Shown: positions 27,293 to 44,022, numbered from the stretch's first letter. The stretch is 64,000 nucleotides of DNA from Bifidobacterium sp. ESL0682 (GCF_029392815.1 NZ_CP113942.1:434001-498000); one strand, 5' to 3'. The notes: generated from the letters alone by a model not told the origin. Numbers and translations: made by a program.

Positions 27293-28657
27293 ATGCTGAA
27301 CATTATGGAGGTCCACGAGACCAATCAGATGATCGAGCAGGAAAAGCTCGACGTGCGCACCATCACCATGGGTATCTCGCTGCTTGACTGCGCGGCCGCC
27401 GACGTGGACACGGTCTGCGACAACATCTACAACAAGATCACCGACAAGGCCCGCGACCTGGTGAAGGTCGGCGAGTCCATCGAACGCGACTTCGGCATCC
27501 CGATCGTCAACAAGCGCATCACGGTCACGCCGATTGCGCTGGTGGGCGCGAGCTCTTGCAAATCGCCGGAGGACTTCGTCAAGATTGCCCATGCGCTCGA
27601 CCGCGCGGCCAAGCAGGTCGGCGTCGATCTCATCGGCGGCTACAGCGCGTTGGTTTCCAAGTCGATGACACCGGCCGAACGCATGCTCATCGAATCGATT
27701 CCGCAGGCGCTCTCGCAAACCGATATCGTCTGCTCGTCGGTCAACGTCGGCTCCACCAAAACCGGCATCGACATGGATGCCGTCGAGCTCTTAGGCCACG
27801 TCATCAAAGACACCGCCTATGCCACGCGTGACAACGACAGCTACGGCTGCGTCAAATTCGTGGCCTTCTGCAACGCTCCTGACGACAACCCGTTTATGGC
27901 CGGTGGTTTCCACGGTGTCACCGAAGGCGATGTGGTCGTCAACGTCGGTGTTTCTGGGCCTGGTGTGGTCTCCCGTGCGCTCGACGCGGCCAAAGGCAAG
28001 GATTTCGAATTCCTGTGCGAGACCATCAAGCGTACCGCTTTCAAGATTACCCGCGTCGGTCAGCTTGTTGCGCAGGAGGCTTCCAAGCGGCTCGGTGTGC
28101 CCTTCGGTATCATCGATCTGTCGCTGGCTCCCACGGCCGCAGTCGGCGATTCGGTGGGCGAAGTCTTGGAGAAGATTGGCCTCGATCAGGTCGGTGCTCC
28201 TGGCACCACTGCGGCGCTCGCGATGCTCAACGATCAGGTGAAGAAGGGCGGCATCATGGCCTCCTCCTATGTTGGCGGCCTTTCCGGTGCGTTCATCCCA
28301 GTTTCTGAAGACAAGAACATGATTGATGCGGCGGCATCCGGATGCCTGACCATTGAAAAGCTCGAGGCGATGACCTGCGTCTGCTCGGTCGGCCTTGACA
28401 TGATTGCGATTCCTGGCGAGACCACCGCTTCCACGATTTCTGGCATGATTGCTGACGAGGCCGCCATCGGCATGGTCAATCAGAAGACCACCGCTGTGCG
28501 CGTCATCCCCGTCTATGGTAAAAGCGTCGGCGAAGTGGCCAATTTCGGCGGCTTGATGGGCTACGCGCCAATCATCCCGGTCAACCAGACCTCCTGCGAA
28601 GCCTTCGTCACCCGTGGCGGCCGCATCCCCGCCCCGATTCACAGCTTCAAGAACTGA
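27293..28657 (+). CDS. UPF0210 / PFL-family (DUF711) protein
   Basis: 454 residues, full length for the family. Distant structural kinship to pyruvate formate-lyase has been proposed, but no enzymatic activity is established. Visible conserved stretches include [13 protein letters not shown] near the N terminus, [48 protein letters not shown] sequence, and the C-terminal [15 protein letters not shown] lies seven bases before ATG 27293. It forms a two-gene operon with the ACT gene and ends at a bidirectional terminator. Confidence 0.88.
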   Translation: MLNIMEVHETNQMIEQEKLDVRTITMGISLLDCAAADVDTVCDNIYNKITDKARDLVKVGESIERDFGIPIVNKRITVTPIALVGASSCKSPEDFVKIAHALDRAAKQVGVDLIGGYSALVSKSMTPAERMLIESIPQALSQTDIVCSSVNVGSTKTGIDMDAVELLGHVIKDTAYATRDNDSYGCVKFVAFCNAPDDNPFMAGGFHGVTEGDVVVNVGVSGPGVVSRALDAAKGKDFEFLCETIKRTAFKITRVGQLVAQEASKRLGVPFGIIDLSLAPTAAVGDSVGEVLEKIGLDQVGAPGTTAALAMLNDQVKKGGIMASSYVGGLSGAFIPVSEDKNMIDAAASGCLTIEKLEAMTCVCSVGLDMIAIPGETTASTISGMIADEAAIGMVNQKTTAVRVIPVYGKSVGEVANFGGLMGYAPIIPVNQTSCEAFVTRGGRIPAPIHSFKN

Positions 28658-28670
28658 AGTCCGGTAACAG

Positions 28671-28703
28671 AAAAGGCCACTGACACACTGTCGGTGGCCT
28701 TTT
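28671..28703. terminator. Bidirectional terminator between convergent UPF0210 and trmL genes
   Basis: AAAAGGCCAC-T-GAC and GTC-G-GTGGCCTTTT pair around a short loop, with A and T runs on both flanks. It lies 13 bases after the UPF0210 stop and 20 before the trmL stop, so it can serve both strands. Confidence 0.85.
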
Positions 28704-28722
28704 CGTCATATTCTTAGGAAAT

Positions 28723-29382
28723 TTATTCCCCGCCTTGGAAACCGAGCTGGCGCCAGGCTTCGTAGATGGCGATGGAGGCGCAGTTTGTGAGGTTGAGGCT
28801 GCGAAGGCTCGGGCGCATCGGCAGACGCACTTGCTCGGCGACGTGCGGGCCTTCCATGATGTCCATTGGATCGGGGATGTTGCCCGGTTCCGGGCCGAAG
28901 AGCAGGATATCGGTCGGTTTGTATTCGATGTCCGTGTAGAGCTTGGTGGCATGCGCGGTGAAGGCGATGATGCGTGAGTTCGGCATCGACTTCACCAGGT
29001 CGTCGAAGTCCGGGTGCAGCACGACGTGGGCCATGTCATGGTAATCAAGGCCGGCGCGGCGCAACTTGGTGTCTTTGAGGTTGAAGCCGAGCGGCTCGAC
29101 CAGATGCAGAATCGTCCCGGTCACGGCGCACAGGCGGATGGCGGAGCCGGTGTTGCCGGGGATGCGCGGGGAGTAGTAGCACAGGTGCGGCGTCACCGTC
29201 TTGGCCTCGCTGGCGTCCTTGGCGCTCATCATCGCGTCGACCACGCTGATCGGGTTGCCGTGCGCGTCGGTGACGAGCTCGTCCGGCCCGTAATTGGACT
29301 TGCGATAGCCGTATTCGTACATATCGGTGACTTTGTTCTCTGGATTCCCGGCGTTTTCCGCCGTCTGCGCTGCTTCTGTCAT
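28723..29382 (-). CDS. trmL: tRNA (cytidine/uridine-34-2'-O)-methyltransferase
   Basis: SPOUT-class enzyme that 2'-O-methylates the wobble base of tRNA-Leu using S-adenosylmethionine. 219 residues; the first 60 are an extension beyond the usual 155-residue TrmL. Conserved motifs are YSPRIPGNTGSAIRL (motif 1), LLFGPEPGNIP (motif 2) and the knot motif VRLPMRPSLRSLNLTNCASIAIYEAWRQLG (motif 3), where Ser-Leu-Asn-Leu is typical. Start 29382 follows TAACTT by six bases on the minus strand with no Shine-Dalgarno site, so it may be leaderless. Convergent with the UPF0210 gene. Confidence 0.9.
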   Translation of the reverse strand: MTEAAQTAENAGNPENKVTDMYEYGYRKSNYGPDELVTDAHGNPISVVDAMMSAKDASEAKTVTPHLCYYSPRIPGNTGSAIRLCAVTGTILHLVEPLGFNLKDTKLRRAGLDYHDMAHVVLHPDFDDLVKSMPNSRIIAFTAHATKLYTDIEYKPTDILLFGPEPGNIPDPMDIMEGPHVAEQVRLPMRPSLRSLNLTNCASIAIYEAWRQLGFQGGE

Positions 29383-29413
29383 AGTTCAAAGTTATCGCCG
29401 CAAAGCGACACGA

Positions 29414-29442
29414 AAAAGCCCGCCGGAAACCAGCGGGCTTTT
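29414..29442 (-). terminator. Terminator of fucO
   Basis: AAAAGCCCGC and GCGGGCTTTT form a perfect 10-bp stem with a 9-base loop, 16 bases past the fucO stop; on the minus strand the stem ends in a T run. Confidence 0.85.
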
Positions 29443-29458
29443 CATCGTTAAAGAACCC

Positions 29459-30615
29459 TTACATCAGGCTCTCATAGATGGCGCGGATTTCGTCCTTGGT
29501 GGGTTTGCGCGGGTTGCCGCCCGTGCAGACATCTACGAAGGCGTTCTCGGTCAGGCCGTCGATGTCGCTTTCCTTGGCGCCGACCTCGCTGATGGTGGTC
29601 GGGTTGCCAAGGTCGACGGTGAGCTTGTGAATCTTCTGTACGGCCTCTTCGCGCACCTCGTCGATTGAGCGATCAGGGTTGTAGGATCACCGTCGCCGAA
29701 CGCGTGGGCGATGGCGCGGTACTTCTCACCGGTGTAATCCTTGTTGTATTCCATGACCGGGGCGAGCAGAATGCCGTTCGCCACGCCGTGCGCAACACCG
29801 AGCAGACCACCCAGAGCGTGCGCCATGCCGTGCACCAGGCCAAGGCCGACATTGGAGTATGCCATGCCAGTGATGTAGGAAGCGTAGGCCATCTTCTCGC
29901 CGGCCTCAACGTCGCCATCGGCAGACTTGGCGAGGTTCTCGGCAATCATACGAATCGTCTGCAGCGAGAGGCAATCGGAAAGCTCCCAGGCGCCTGGGGT
30001 GACGAAGCCCTCGATGGCGTGGGTCAGTGCGTCGAGGCCAGTGGCGACCTTGAGGCTGCGCGGCATCGAGTCGGTCATGTCCGGATCGACGAAGGCGACC
30101 AGCGGGATGTCATGCGGGTCGACGGCGACGAACTTGCGCTTCTTGGCGGTGTCGGTGACCACGTAGTTGATGGTCGTCTCCGAAGCTGTTCCGGCGGTGG
30201 TGGGCACGCCGAAGATCGGGACGGACGGGTTCTTGGTGGCAGCGGTGCCTTCCAGCGAAAGCACGTCAGCGAACTCTGGGTTCGCGGCAATGATGCCAAT
30301 GCCCTTGCAGGTGTCTTGCGGCGAGCCGCCACCCAGACCGATCAGGAAGTCGGCGCCGGCGCTCTTGAACTTCGCCACACCGTCTTGGATGCACTCCACC
30401 GGCGGGTTCGGCTTGACGTTGTCGAAGATTTCGTAGGGCATGCCGGCCGCATCGAGCACGTCAGTGACCTTCTTGACGGTTCCGGTCTTGAGCAGCACCG
30501 GGTCAGTGACGATGAAAGCCTTGGTGAAGCCGTGTGCCTTGGCGACATTCGGGATTTCCTTGATTGCTCCGCGCCCGAAATAGGCTTCCTGATTGAAGAT
30601 CATGCGATACACCAT
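29459..30615 (-). CDS. fucO: Iron-containing alcohol dehydrogenase, lactaldehyde reductase type, frameshifted
   Basis: Group III, metal-dependent alcohol dehydrogenase; FucO reduces lactaldehyde to 1,2-propanediol with NADH, the product of anaerobic fucose or rhamnose use. Start 30615 has a strong AAAGGAGT site. Seen are GRGAIKEI, the nucleotide loop LGGGSPQDTCKG, TTAGTASE, and metal ligands in the DALTHAIEGF and GMAHALGG helices. The frame breaks near 29684-29685: adding one base reads GDGDP-YNPDRSIDEVREEAV and restores 385 residues, the usual length, with the C terminus at 29459. Other group III ADHs are possible; FucO is the best fit by sequence. Confidence 0.85.
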
Positions 30616-30638
30616 TGTTCACTCCTTTATGGTTTTAG

Positions 30639-30654
30639 TGTGAGATAGCTCACA
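30639..30654. promoter_or_regulatory. Crp/GlxR-type operator between fucO and mutY
   Basis: TGTGAGATAGCTCACA matches the actinobacterial Crp/GlxR consensus TGTGANNTANNTCACA at every fixed position. It lies 24 bases upstream of the fucO start and on the other side 117 bases from mutY. A possible fucO -10 box (TACAAT on the minus strand, 30664-30669) would place the site just downstream of the transcription start, which suggests repression. The likely binder is the Crp/Fnr protein at 18.3 kb. Confidence 0.7.
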
Positions 30655-30770
30655 TCGTTGTTTATTGTAGTGTCATGTTCCTACTATCTCGTTATCGCTC
30701 ACAGCATTTGATTCGTAAGGCTGTAGCGGCATCAGGGCAGAATGGTCGGATGATTCAGGAAGGCGTGGAT

Positions 30771-31883
30771 ATGACGGCAACTGGCGAAAGTCCGTGCGAT
30801 GTGGATAAAAACTCGTACAGCGGGATTGAAAATGTGCGTGCCGCAGATGCGGATTCGGCTCGAGGGCTCGCAGGTGAGCGTGGACCGGTCGAAGGTTTCA
30901 GTGCCGACGAACTTGAAGTGATGAGGCAGGAGCTGTTCGCGTGGTGGGACGAGAACGCCCGCGATCTACCGTGGCGATTCGGGCGCACGACGCCTTGGGG
31001 CATCCTCATTTCCGAAGTCATGAGTCAGCAGACGCAGATGAGCCGCGTGGTGCAGTATTGGACCAATTGGATGGACGTCTGGCCGGATGCCGCAAGCCTT
31101 GCCAAGGCGAGTACGGCCGAGGTCATCACGGCATGGGGCAGGCTTGGCTACCCGCGGCGTGCATTGCGGCTTCAGGAATGTGCGAAAGTGGTGGCCGAGC
31201 AATATCACAACGAACTTCCTCATACCTACGACGAGCTGGTGGCACTGCCGGGCATCGGCGACTATACGGCCAGCGCGGTGATGAGCTTTGCGTTCGGCGA
31301 GCGTATCGCCGTCCTCGACACCAACGTCCGCCGCGTGCTCTGGCGCACGTTCAAAGGCGAAGAGTCTTTCGGCGGTGCCACCAAGACGGAGGAACGCAAG
31401 CTGGCGAACGCCGTGCTGCCGCAAAGCCCTAAAGAAAGCGTGATTTGGAACGAGGCTCTGATTGAGCTGGGCGCGTTGATTTGCACCGCCAAGAATCCGA
31501 AAATCGACGAGGACCCGTGGGCCTCGCACAGTCGCTTCTACGCCGCCGGCTGCCCGCACATGGGGGAGAAGCGCACCCGTCCGCGCCAGAGCTTCAAGGG
31601 CACGAACCGTCAGGTGCGCGGCATCGTTTTGAATGCCTTGCGTGCGCTCGCAGACTCATCGCCGAAGGAAGCGTTGCCTGATGGCATTGATGGTGCCGGG
31701 TCGCAATCGCAACACGAGTCATCGCAGTCACAGTCACAACGTTCCAACAAAGATATATTGTCTCGCCCCGAGGTCGAAAAGCTTTGGCCTGACCACATCC
31801 AACTTGACGCCTGCATCGCCAGTCTTGATGAGGACGGGTTGATTGAGATCGAGGCTGACGGCTCGTTGCGTTTGCCGCAGTGA
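30771..31883 (+). CDS. mutY: A/G-specific adenine glycosylase lacking three Fe-S cysteines
   Basis: MutY removes adenine mispaired with 8-oxoguanine. 370 residues from ATG 30771, which has AGGAAGG seven bases upstream; ATG 30675 and 30750 are in frame but less likely. The glycosylase core is complete: LPWRF, the catalytic-Glu helix EVMSQQTQMSRVVQYW, the helix-hairpin-helix LPGIGDYTASAVMSF and catalytic Asp in VLDTNVRRVL. The C-X6-C-X2-C-X5-C Fe-S loop is degenerate: the first Cys (31482-31484) is kept, but the other three are Ile (31503-31505), Asp (31512-31514) and Ser (31530-31532). A Ser/Gln-rich segment and short C-terminal domain follow. Core activity is likely; cluster binding is not. 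Confidence 0.92.
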   Translation: MTATGESPCDVDKNSYSGIENVRAADADSARGLAGERGPVEGFSADELEVMRQELFAWWDENARDLPWRFGRTTPWGILISEVMSQQTQMSRVVQYWTNWMDVWPDAASLAKASTAEVITAWGRLGYPRRALRLQECAKVVAEQYHNELPHTYDELVALPGIGDYTASAVMSFAFGERIAVLDTNVRRVLWRTFKGEESFGGATKTEERKLANAVLPQSPKESVIWNEALIELGALICTAKNPKIDEDPWASHSRFYAAGCPHMGEKRTRPRQSFKGTNRQVRGIVLNALRALADSSPKEALPDGIDGAGSQSQHESSQSQSQRSNKDILSRPEVEKLWPDHIQLDACIASLDEDGLIEIEADGSLRLPQ

Positions 31884-32050
31884 TGCGTCTTTGAATTTTG
31901 GATGGGCTATGCGGATAGTTGATGTTTTGGATGATTGGGCCAGCGTAACGGGGCAACGATAAGTGCGGTAAACGATGCGTAGGCGCGGACGGCGTGATGT
32001 GATGCAATGCGATTGGCCTGGAATTCAGGAAGTTCGTTTACACTGGAAGT

Positions 32051-32919
32051 ATGACCTCTCAGCAGCCGAAAAAGCGCGATTCATCAAATGACGCCAACCG
32101 CAAACCCAACAAGGAGATGCAACGCGTCTATCTGCGCCGTCGCATCGTGGTGGTGATTGTGGCGCTGGTGCTGGTCGCGTTGATTGGGTTCGGGGTTTAT
32201 GCACTCGTGACCAAGGCTTCCGCCGCGCACGGTCATGATGGTCAAGCCGCCTCGAGTTCGGCGGCGTCCAATGCTCATAAAAAGACGGGTCGAAGAAGGC
32301 CAACAAATCCGCGGATAAAAAGAGCGATGATTCAAAATCTGGAAAGTCCGATAAAGACAATAAGGACAGCAAAGCCAATCAGAGCGGCGTGAAGCAATGC
32401 GGAGAAAAAGACGTGAAACTCGAGCTGACTCCGGCCTCGCAAAGCGTTGGGCTGGGCGGTTCACTGGATTTCAAGGCCACGATTCGCTATGAAGGCTCCG
32501 ATTCATGCCTCATCGATGCCTCGAACGCTTCGCGTATTCTCACCATTTCGTCGGTTTCCGGCTCTTCCTCGGACGCAGATTCCAGCGACAAGTCCGGTGG
32601 TCAATCTGGTTCTGACTCCAAAACGGGTTCTGGCGCTCAATCAGGTTCCAATTCCGGTTCTGATTCGCAGGCGGGTGCAGCTTCCGGCAGCGATACGGTC
32701 TGGAGCTCCGCGGCATGCCCAGCTAATACGCGCAAGCTGCTGATGGCCAAAGGCGACAAGGACGTGCAGAAAATTACTTGGCCAACCGACAAAACTGGCT
32801 CGACCTGCGTGCCTGATCAGCAGCTTCCTCGCGTCAAGCGTGGCACCTACATGGCCCAGCTGAGTCTCAAAGATCATCCAGAGGTCAAAAGCGAGAAAGT
32901 TCCTGTCACCGTTCAGTAG
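32051..32919 (+). CDS. Membrane-anchored secreted protein of unknown function, frameshifted
   Basis: About 289 residues when repaired. A basic N terminus is followed by one helix (about residues 32-53), a Ser/Lys/Asp-rich linker, and an extracellular region with Cys residues (KQCGEKDVKLELTP, GSDSCLID, SSAACPANTRKLL, GSTCVPDQ) and a beta-strand pattern that suggests an Ig-like fold; a Ser/Gly/Gln-rich insert interrupts it. The frame breaks at five As (32279-32283); one more A joins HKK to DGSKKANKSADKK. I do not recognise the family. ATG 32051 follows TACACT by six bases, so the transcript is probably leaderless. Confidence 0.7.
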
Positions 32920-32975
32920 CCGATGTTGCTGGACTGCAATCCAAGTTTCAGATTTTTAGAATGCTGTTAACGATG

Positions 32976-33009
32976 AATTCCCTCGCTGGTTTTGCCCAAC
33001 GAGGGAATT
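32976..33009 (+). terminator. Terminator after the 32-kb secreted-protein gene
   Basis: AATTCCCTCG and CGAGGGAATT form a perfect 10-bp stem with a 14-base loop, 56 bases past the stop, followed by a weak T-containing stretch. The bases from here to 33142 show nothing else. Confidence 0.7.
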
Positions 33010-33142
33010 TCCGAATTTAACCGCTACTCGATAGCCAAAGGGCGCCGAGTGGCGAATAAAACAACAACATAATGTGCAATCAATGCTGACAACATGATGA
33101 AAGAAGACAGAGCAACCTCGCTGTTGCATGAGAAAAGTAAAT

Positions 33143-33232
33143 GGGCACCGACACGGAGGTTGGTTTTTGGGTTTGTTGGCCGTGTCGATGCCCGGTTGGT
33201 TCCCGCCCGAGGGTGTTGGATTCCGGGTGGGA
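33143..33232 (-). other. Two long imperfect hairpins downstream of the surface-protein gene
   Basis: GGGCACCGACACGG pairs with CCGTGTCGATGCCC (33143-33193, one mismatch, 23-base loop), and TCCCGCCCG with CGGGTGGGA (33201-33232, one wobble). They follow directly after the terminator-like hairpin at 33246-33290 in the direction of transcription. Role unknown. Confidence 0.45.
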
Positions 33233-33245
33233 AGTCTTAGATTGC

Positions 33246-33290
33246 ATTGCCGTGAAGCCATGTCTTCTATTGACTAGGCTTCGCGGCAAT
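33246..33290 (-). terminator. Probable terminator of the LPXTG surface-protein gene
   Basis: ATTGCCGTGAAGCC and GGCTTCGCGGCAAT pair over 14 positions with one wobble and a 17-base loop, starting four bases after the stop codon on the minus strand. Confidence 0.6.
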
Positions 33291-33294
33291 GGTG

Positions 33295-35787
33295 TTATCT
33301 GCTGTGACGGGCTTTTCTGCGCTGGTTGCGCAGGCAGGTGACCGCAGCAAGCAGGAGGAGCGTCGCGCCGATTCCGCCAGCCATCAGTGTGGCAAGCCGT
33401 TGTGGCCGCCCGCCGGTCAACGGCAGGCCGGATTGTGCGCCGCTGAGCCTCAGGCTCGCAGTGGTGTTCAGCGAAATGGCAGTATTGCTGGCTTGCCAAG
33501 GTCCGTTGGTGCCGAGATAGGCCTTGATGTCGTACTGCCCTGCGCGGATGGTATCGGCATTGTGAGGCAACGTCACGGCCCAGGTGTGCGTGTTGGCGCC
33601 GTTCCAACTCAGGGATGTGGCGTCCCATTGGCTGTCGGCACTGCCGGTATTGGCGCATTGCCATGCCGTCTCGGCGCTACCGGTGGGTTTGACGCAGGCG
33701 GTGACGGTATCGGTGCTGGCCCAAGGTGTGGCCGACCCGGTGATGCGGATCTGGTTGTTGCTGGCGATGCGCACAGCCCCCATGTTCGTGGGTGTGGCCA
33801 CGGTCTTCCAAACGGCGTAGAGCGTTTTGGCACCGATACCGCCCAGCTGCTTGCCGGGGTTGAGCGTGGCGTCGGCGGCGGTAGCGGTGGAGGAGGTGCT
33901 CCATCCGATGAATGCCAAATGGGAAACGCCTTGCCCTGAATCAATGGCGCCGATGGGTATGGTGCCTGTCGGGACGGTCACGCGCGTATAACCGCTGGCG
34001 GTGTCTACAAGCCCCTGCACGGTTCCGGCCGGCGCTCCGGTGCCGCCGTTGGCGTCGAAGCCGACTTTGGCATAGGGCAATATGCCGGTCAATTCGCTGC
34101 CGTTGGTGGTGGAGGGCACCGTGCTCACCGCTCGTGTGGTACTCGGGTCGGTCAAAGTGACCCAAGTACTGATGGTGTAGGTGTCGCCGTAGTCGGCCTG
34201 CAGTTCGCCGACGGAGGGCGTCCAGTAGACGGTCCCTCCCGTTCCGCCGCCGGGGTAGGTATATGTGCATCCGCCGGAGGAGGGGCACCAGGCGGCGCCG
34301 CCCGCACTGGAGGCGGCGACGTGCAGGACCTCGCTGTTGTAATGGGTGGCGGGGTTGTCGACCGTGAGCCTGGTGGTCGGGCTGCCGGAGGTGGGCACGG
34401 TGACCGTGGGTCTGTTGGCCTTGGGTGCGGGCGCGGCTCGCCATTGCGCGTAGAGGGTGTAGGTGGCGTTGGTGTCTTTGGGGAAGTAGACGGTGCGGTT
34501 GGAAGGCCAGTTGTTCCCGCCGGTGCCGGCGCTGTTGGTGTCCCAGTGATCCCAAAGGCTGTTGGCTTTGTTGCCGGTGATCATGGTGGCGCTGGGCATG
34601 GTGACTGATCCGGTGCCGGCGCTGGTGTCCGCCTGCAGGTCGACCGATCCACCGCCGGTGCCGCCGTTGGCGTTGACAGAGGTAATTTTCACGCATGGCG
34701 GTGTGATGCCACTGCCCTCGCGATAGAAATCACCGGCCGGGTTGGATGAAGTCACGTGCGCGGCCACCGATGCTGTATTGCCGAAGTAGGTGAGTGTGGC
34801 GCACTTGTTGGCCGTGTGTGTGACTATATCCCATCGTTGATTACCGTCTAATTGATTAGTTAAAGCCTGAGGATATTTAAATATTCGGGTTGGTCCGAAA
34901 GTCAGATGTTGTAGATTGTGCAGGGGTGTGGATGATGCAAAATCAGTCGGAAATATTGAATCGAATACACCCCAATCGACAGCGTGGCTGTTGTTCCAAT
35001 TGGTTAAGTCTATGGCTTTCAGTCTGATGCAGCCTAGGAACATTTGTGTCGCGCCTGCGCCGTAATGTCCAATGTGGCTGACATCCCAGTCACCCATGCC
35101 TTTGATATCGGTGACGGCGCCGTCGCCGTAGAACATTCTGTTGCCTGCGGCACCCCAAAGTTCGAGATTGCCGTTGGTCGTATCGAATGTCGTTAAGGCT
35201 GGCATATCGTTGAACATGGGGTTGTCTGTGGAGTCAGTCTCGCCCGTTGTAATCAAGTAGTAGTAAGTACCTAAAAAGATACTAAGATTTCCCTCGGTTT
35301 GTACTCGGGTAATTTGGGGCTTATATCTGTCCCAAGGTACATCTTTACGGGCAACACCGTTAAACATTGGAGCGGGAGTCATTCCTCCACCTGATATATG
35401 CAGAGTGCAGGCGTCTGGGGAATCATTGAGCCACCAAGAAACGGTGGCGGTGGCGGTGCCGGTTAGATGATAATTGTCGATAGTGCTTTGCGGAAGTGAA
35501 TCGAGAGTTCCGCGAGCATTGTAAGTTGAACATGAGGAGCGTGTGCTAACAGCTGGGCGAACATGCGCTGACGTGTTGTCTGGATGACGACTTTGATCGA
35601 CGCTGGTCAAAGAATCGCGGTGATTGGGTTTGTCCTGGGAATGCAGTGATGCAGTTGGTGAAGAACTGCTTAACGAAGAACTGTTTAATGGACTTGACTG
35701 GTTACTCAGATATTGCGGGGGGGGCGTGCCCAATGCTGTTGTTGTAATACACAATGCTAACGCAACAATGCTACGAAAAATACCCAT
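33295..35787 (-). CDS. LPXTG-anchored surface protein with BspA-like and InlB-type repeats
   Basis: 830 residues, predicted to be attached to peptidoglycan by sortase. Order: signal peptide (MGIFRSIVALALCITTTALG), a homopolymer-encoded PPP just after it, a leucine-rich-like DUF285/BspA region (MFYGDGAVTDIKGMGDWDVS, MFLGCIRLKAIDLTNWN), two Listeria-Bacteroides (Flg_new/InlB B) repeats ending TLYAQWR and TLYAVWK, Ig-like regions, and the sorting signal LPLTGG at about residue 788 followed by a hydrophobic helix and a basic tail. Start 35787 is chosen because the signal peptide begins there. The N-terminal third is clearly AT-richer than neighbours (38% G+C over 34861-34920), a sign of acquisition or rapid change. 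Probable adhesin; ligand unknown. Confidence 0.85.
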   Translation of the reverse strand: MGIFRSIVALALCITTTALGTPPPQYLSNQSSPLNSSSLSSSSPTASLHSQDKPNHRDSLTSVDQSRHPDNTSAHVRPAVSTRSSCSTYNARGTLDSLPQSTIDNYHLTGTATATVSWWLNDSPDACTLHISGGGMTPAPMFNGVARKDVPWDRYKPQITRVQTEGNLSIFLGTYYYLITTGETDSTDNPMFNDMPALTTFDTTNGNLELWGAAGNRMFYGDGAVTDIKGMGDWDVSHIGHYGAGATQMFLGCIRLKAIDLTNWNNSHAVDWGVFDSIFPTDFASSTPLHNLQHLTFGPTRIFKYPQALTNQLDGNQRWDIVTHTANKCATLTYFGNTASVAAHVTSSNPAGDFYREGSGITPPCVKITSVNANGGTGGGSVDLQADTSAGTGSVTMPSATMITGNKANSLWDHWDTNSAGTGGNNWPSNRTVYFPKDTNATYTLYAQWRAAPAPKANRPTVTVPTSGSPTTRLTVDNPATHYNSEVLHVAASSAGGAAWCPSSGGCTYTYPGGGTGGTVYWTPSVGELQADYGDTYTISTWVTLTDPSTTRAVSTVPSTTNGSELTGILPYAKVGFDANGGTGAPAGTVQGLVDTASGYTRVTVPTGTIPIGAIDSGQGVSHLAFIGWSTSSTATAADATLNPGKQLGGIGAKTLYAVWKTVATPTNMGAVRIASNNQIRITGSATPWASTDTVTACVKPTGSAETAWQCANTGSADSQWDATSLSWNGANTHTWAVTLPHNADTIRAGQYDIKAYLGTNGPWQASNTAISLNTTASLRLSGAQSGLPLTGGRPQRLATLMAGGIGATLLLLAAVTCLRNQRRKARHSR
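35717..35724 (-). repeat. Eight-base homopolymer in the surface-protein coding sequence
   Basis: Eight Gs on the plus strand (eight Cs in the gene) encode Thr-Pro-Pro-Pro about 22 codons into the protein, just beyond the signal peptide. In the present state the frame is open to the end. A gain or loss of one base would stop translation early, which is how slipped-strand phase variation works. Confidence 0.8.
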
Positions 35788-35947
35788 ATCAAACCCCAAA
35801 CTTGCTGAACTGCCAATGAACGTTATTGGCACATTTCTGCTGAACGGATTTAATTATACAGCCATGCAATACAAATGTGTGTTTCGTCACTTCGCAAGAC
35901 TTCGGATCAGCCGTTCGTGAAGGCCTGCAAAATCCTTATTTTGTAAG

Positions 35948-35976
35948 GTGTTGTTTGTCTCACCTCGGCGTATAAT
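35948..35976 (+). promoter_or_regulatory. rpoB promoter
   Basis: A perfect TATAAT -10 box (35971-35976) with GTGTTG 17 bases upstream (35948-35953). The implied leader is about 120 bases to rpoB and contains a GCGGGC/GCCCGC stem (36005-36033). A second weaker set, TTGCTT (35978-35983) and TATTGC (36001-36006), overlaps it. The rest of the 35788-36106 gap has no gene. Confidence 0.65.
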
Positions 35977-36106
35977 ATTGCTTTTGTATAAGGTGTGTCA
36001 TATTGCGGGCATGCTCTAACGACGAAGCGCCCGCGTAGTGTAGCCGTTTGCGGCGCGTTTCCTCGAGTGAATATTGAAAGATCAAGCGAGCGATAAGGAA
36101 CGTCCA

Positions 36107-39673
<3,567 letters not shown>

Positions 39674-39704
39674 AGGCAACGCTTAAAACATACGGCTTAG
39701 CCCG

Positions 39705-39733
39705 GGGCTTGGCAAAAGGAAAGTGCCAAGCCC
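39705..39733 (+). other. Hairpin in the rpoB-rpoC intergenic region
   Basis: GGGCTTGGCA and TGCCAAGCCC form a perfect 10-bp stem with a 9-base loop, immediately followed by a second small stem CCGGC-AA-GCCGG (39732-39743). There is no T tract, so termination is unlikely. An mRNA processing or attenuation site is possible. Confidence 0.5.
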
Positions 39734-39786
39734 GGCAAGCCGGCCGAAAATCGTAATTGTTACCAATTGGAAGACAGGACAACATA

Positions 39787-43855
<4,069 letters not shown>

Positions 43856-43918
43856 TGATTGATTGACTGTCGGTTCGGCTGCCTCTGGTCGCCGAACCGA
43901 CAATGTAGTAGATCTTCA

Positions 43919-43957
43919 AGTTTTGCCCTCCGATGTATAGCATCGGAGGGCAAAACT
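43919..43957 (+). terminator. Terminator of the rpoBC operon
   Basis: A perfect 17-bp inverted repeat (AGTTTTGCCCTCCGATG / CATCGGAGGGCAAAACT) with a 5-base loop, 64 bases after the rpoC stop. It is the strongest stem-loop in the window. Confidence 0.85.
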
Positions 43958-44022
43958 GTATTTGAAGCGATTCATGATTATTGTCGCCGGTGATGTTGTG
44001 GTTTAACGGTAGTATGACACTC

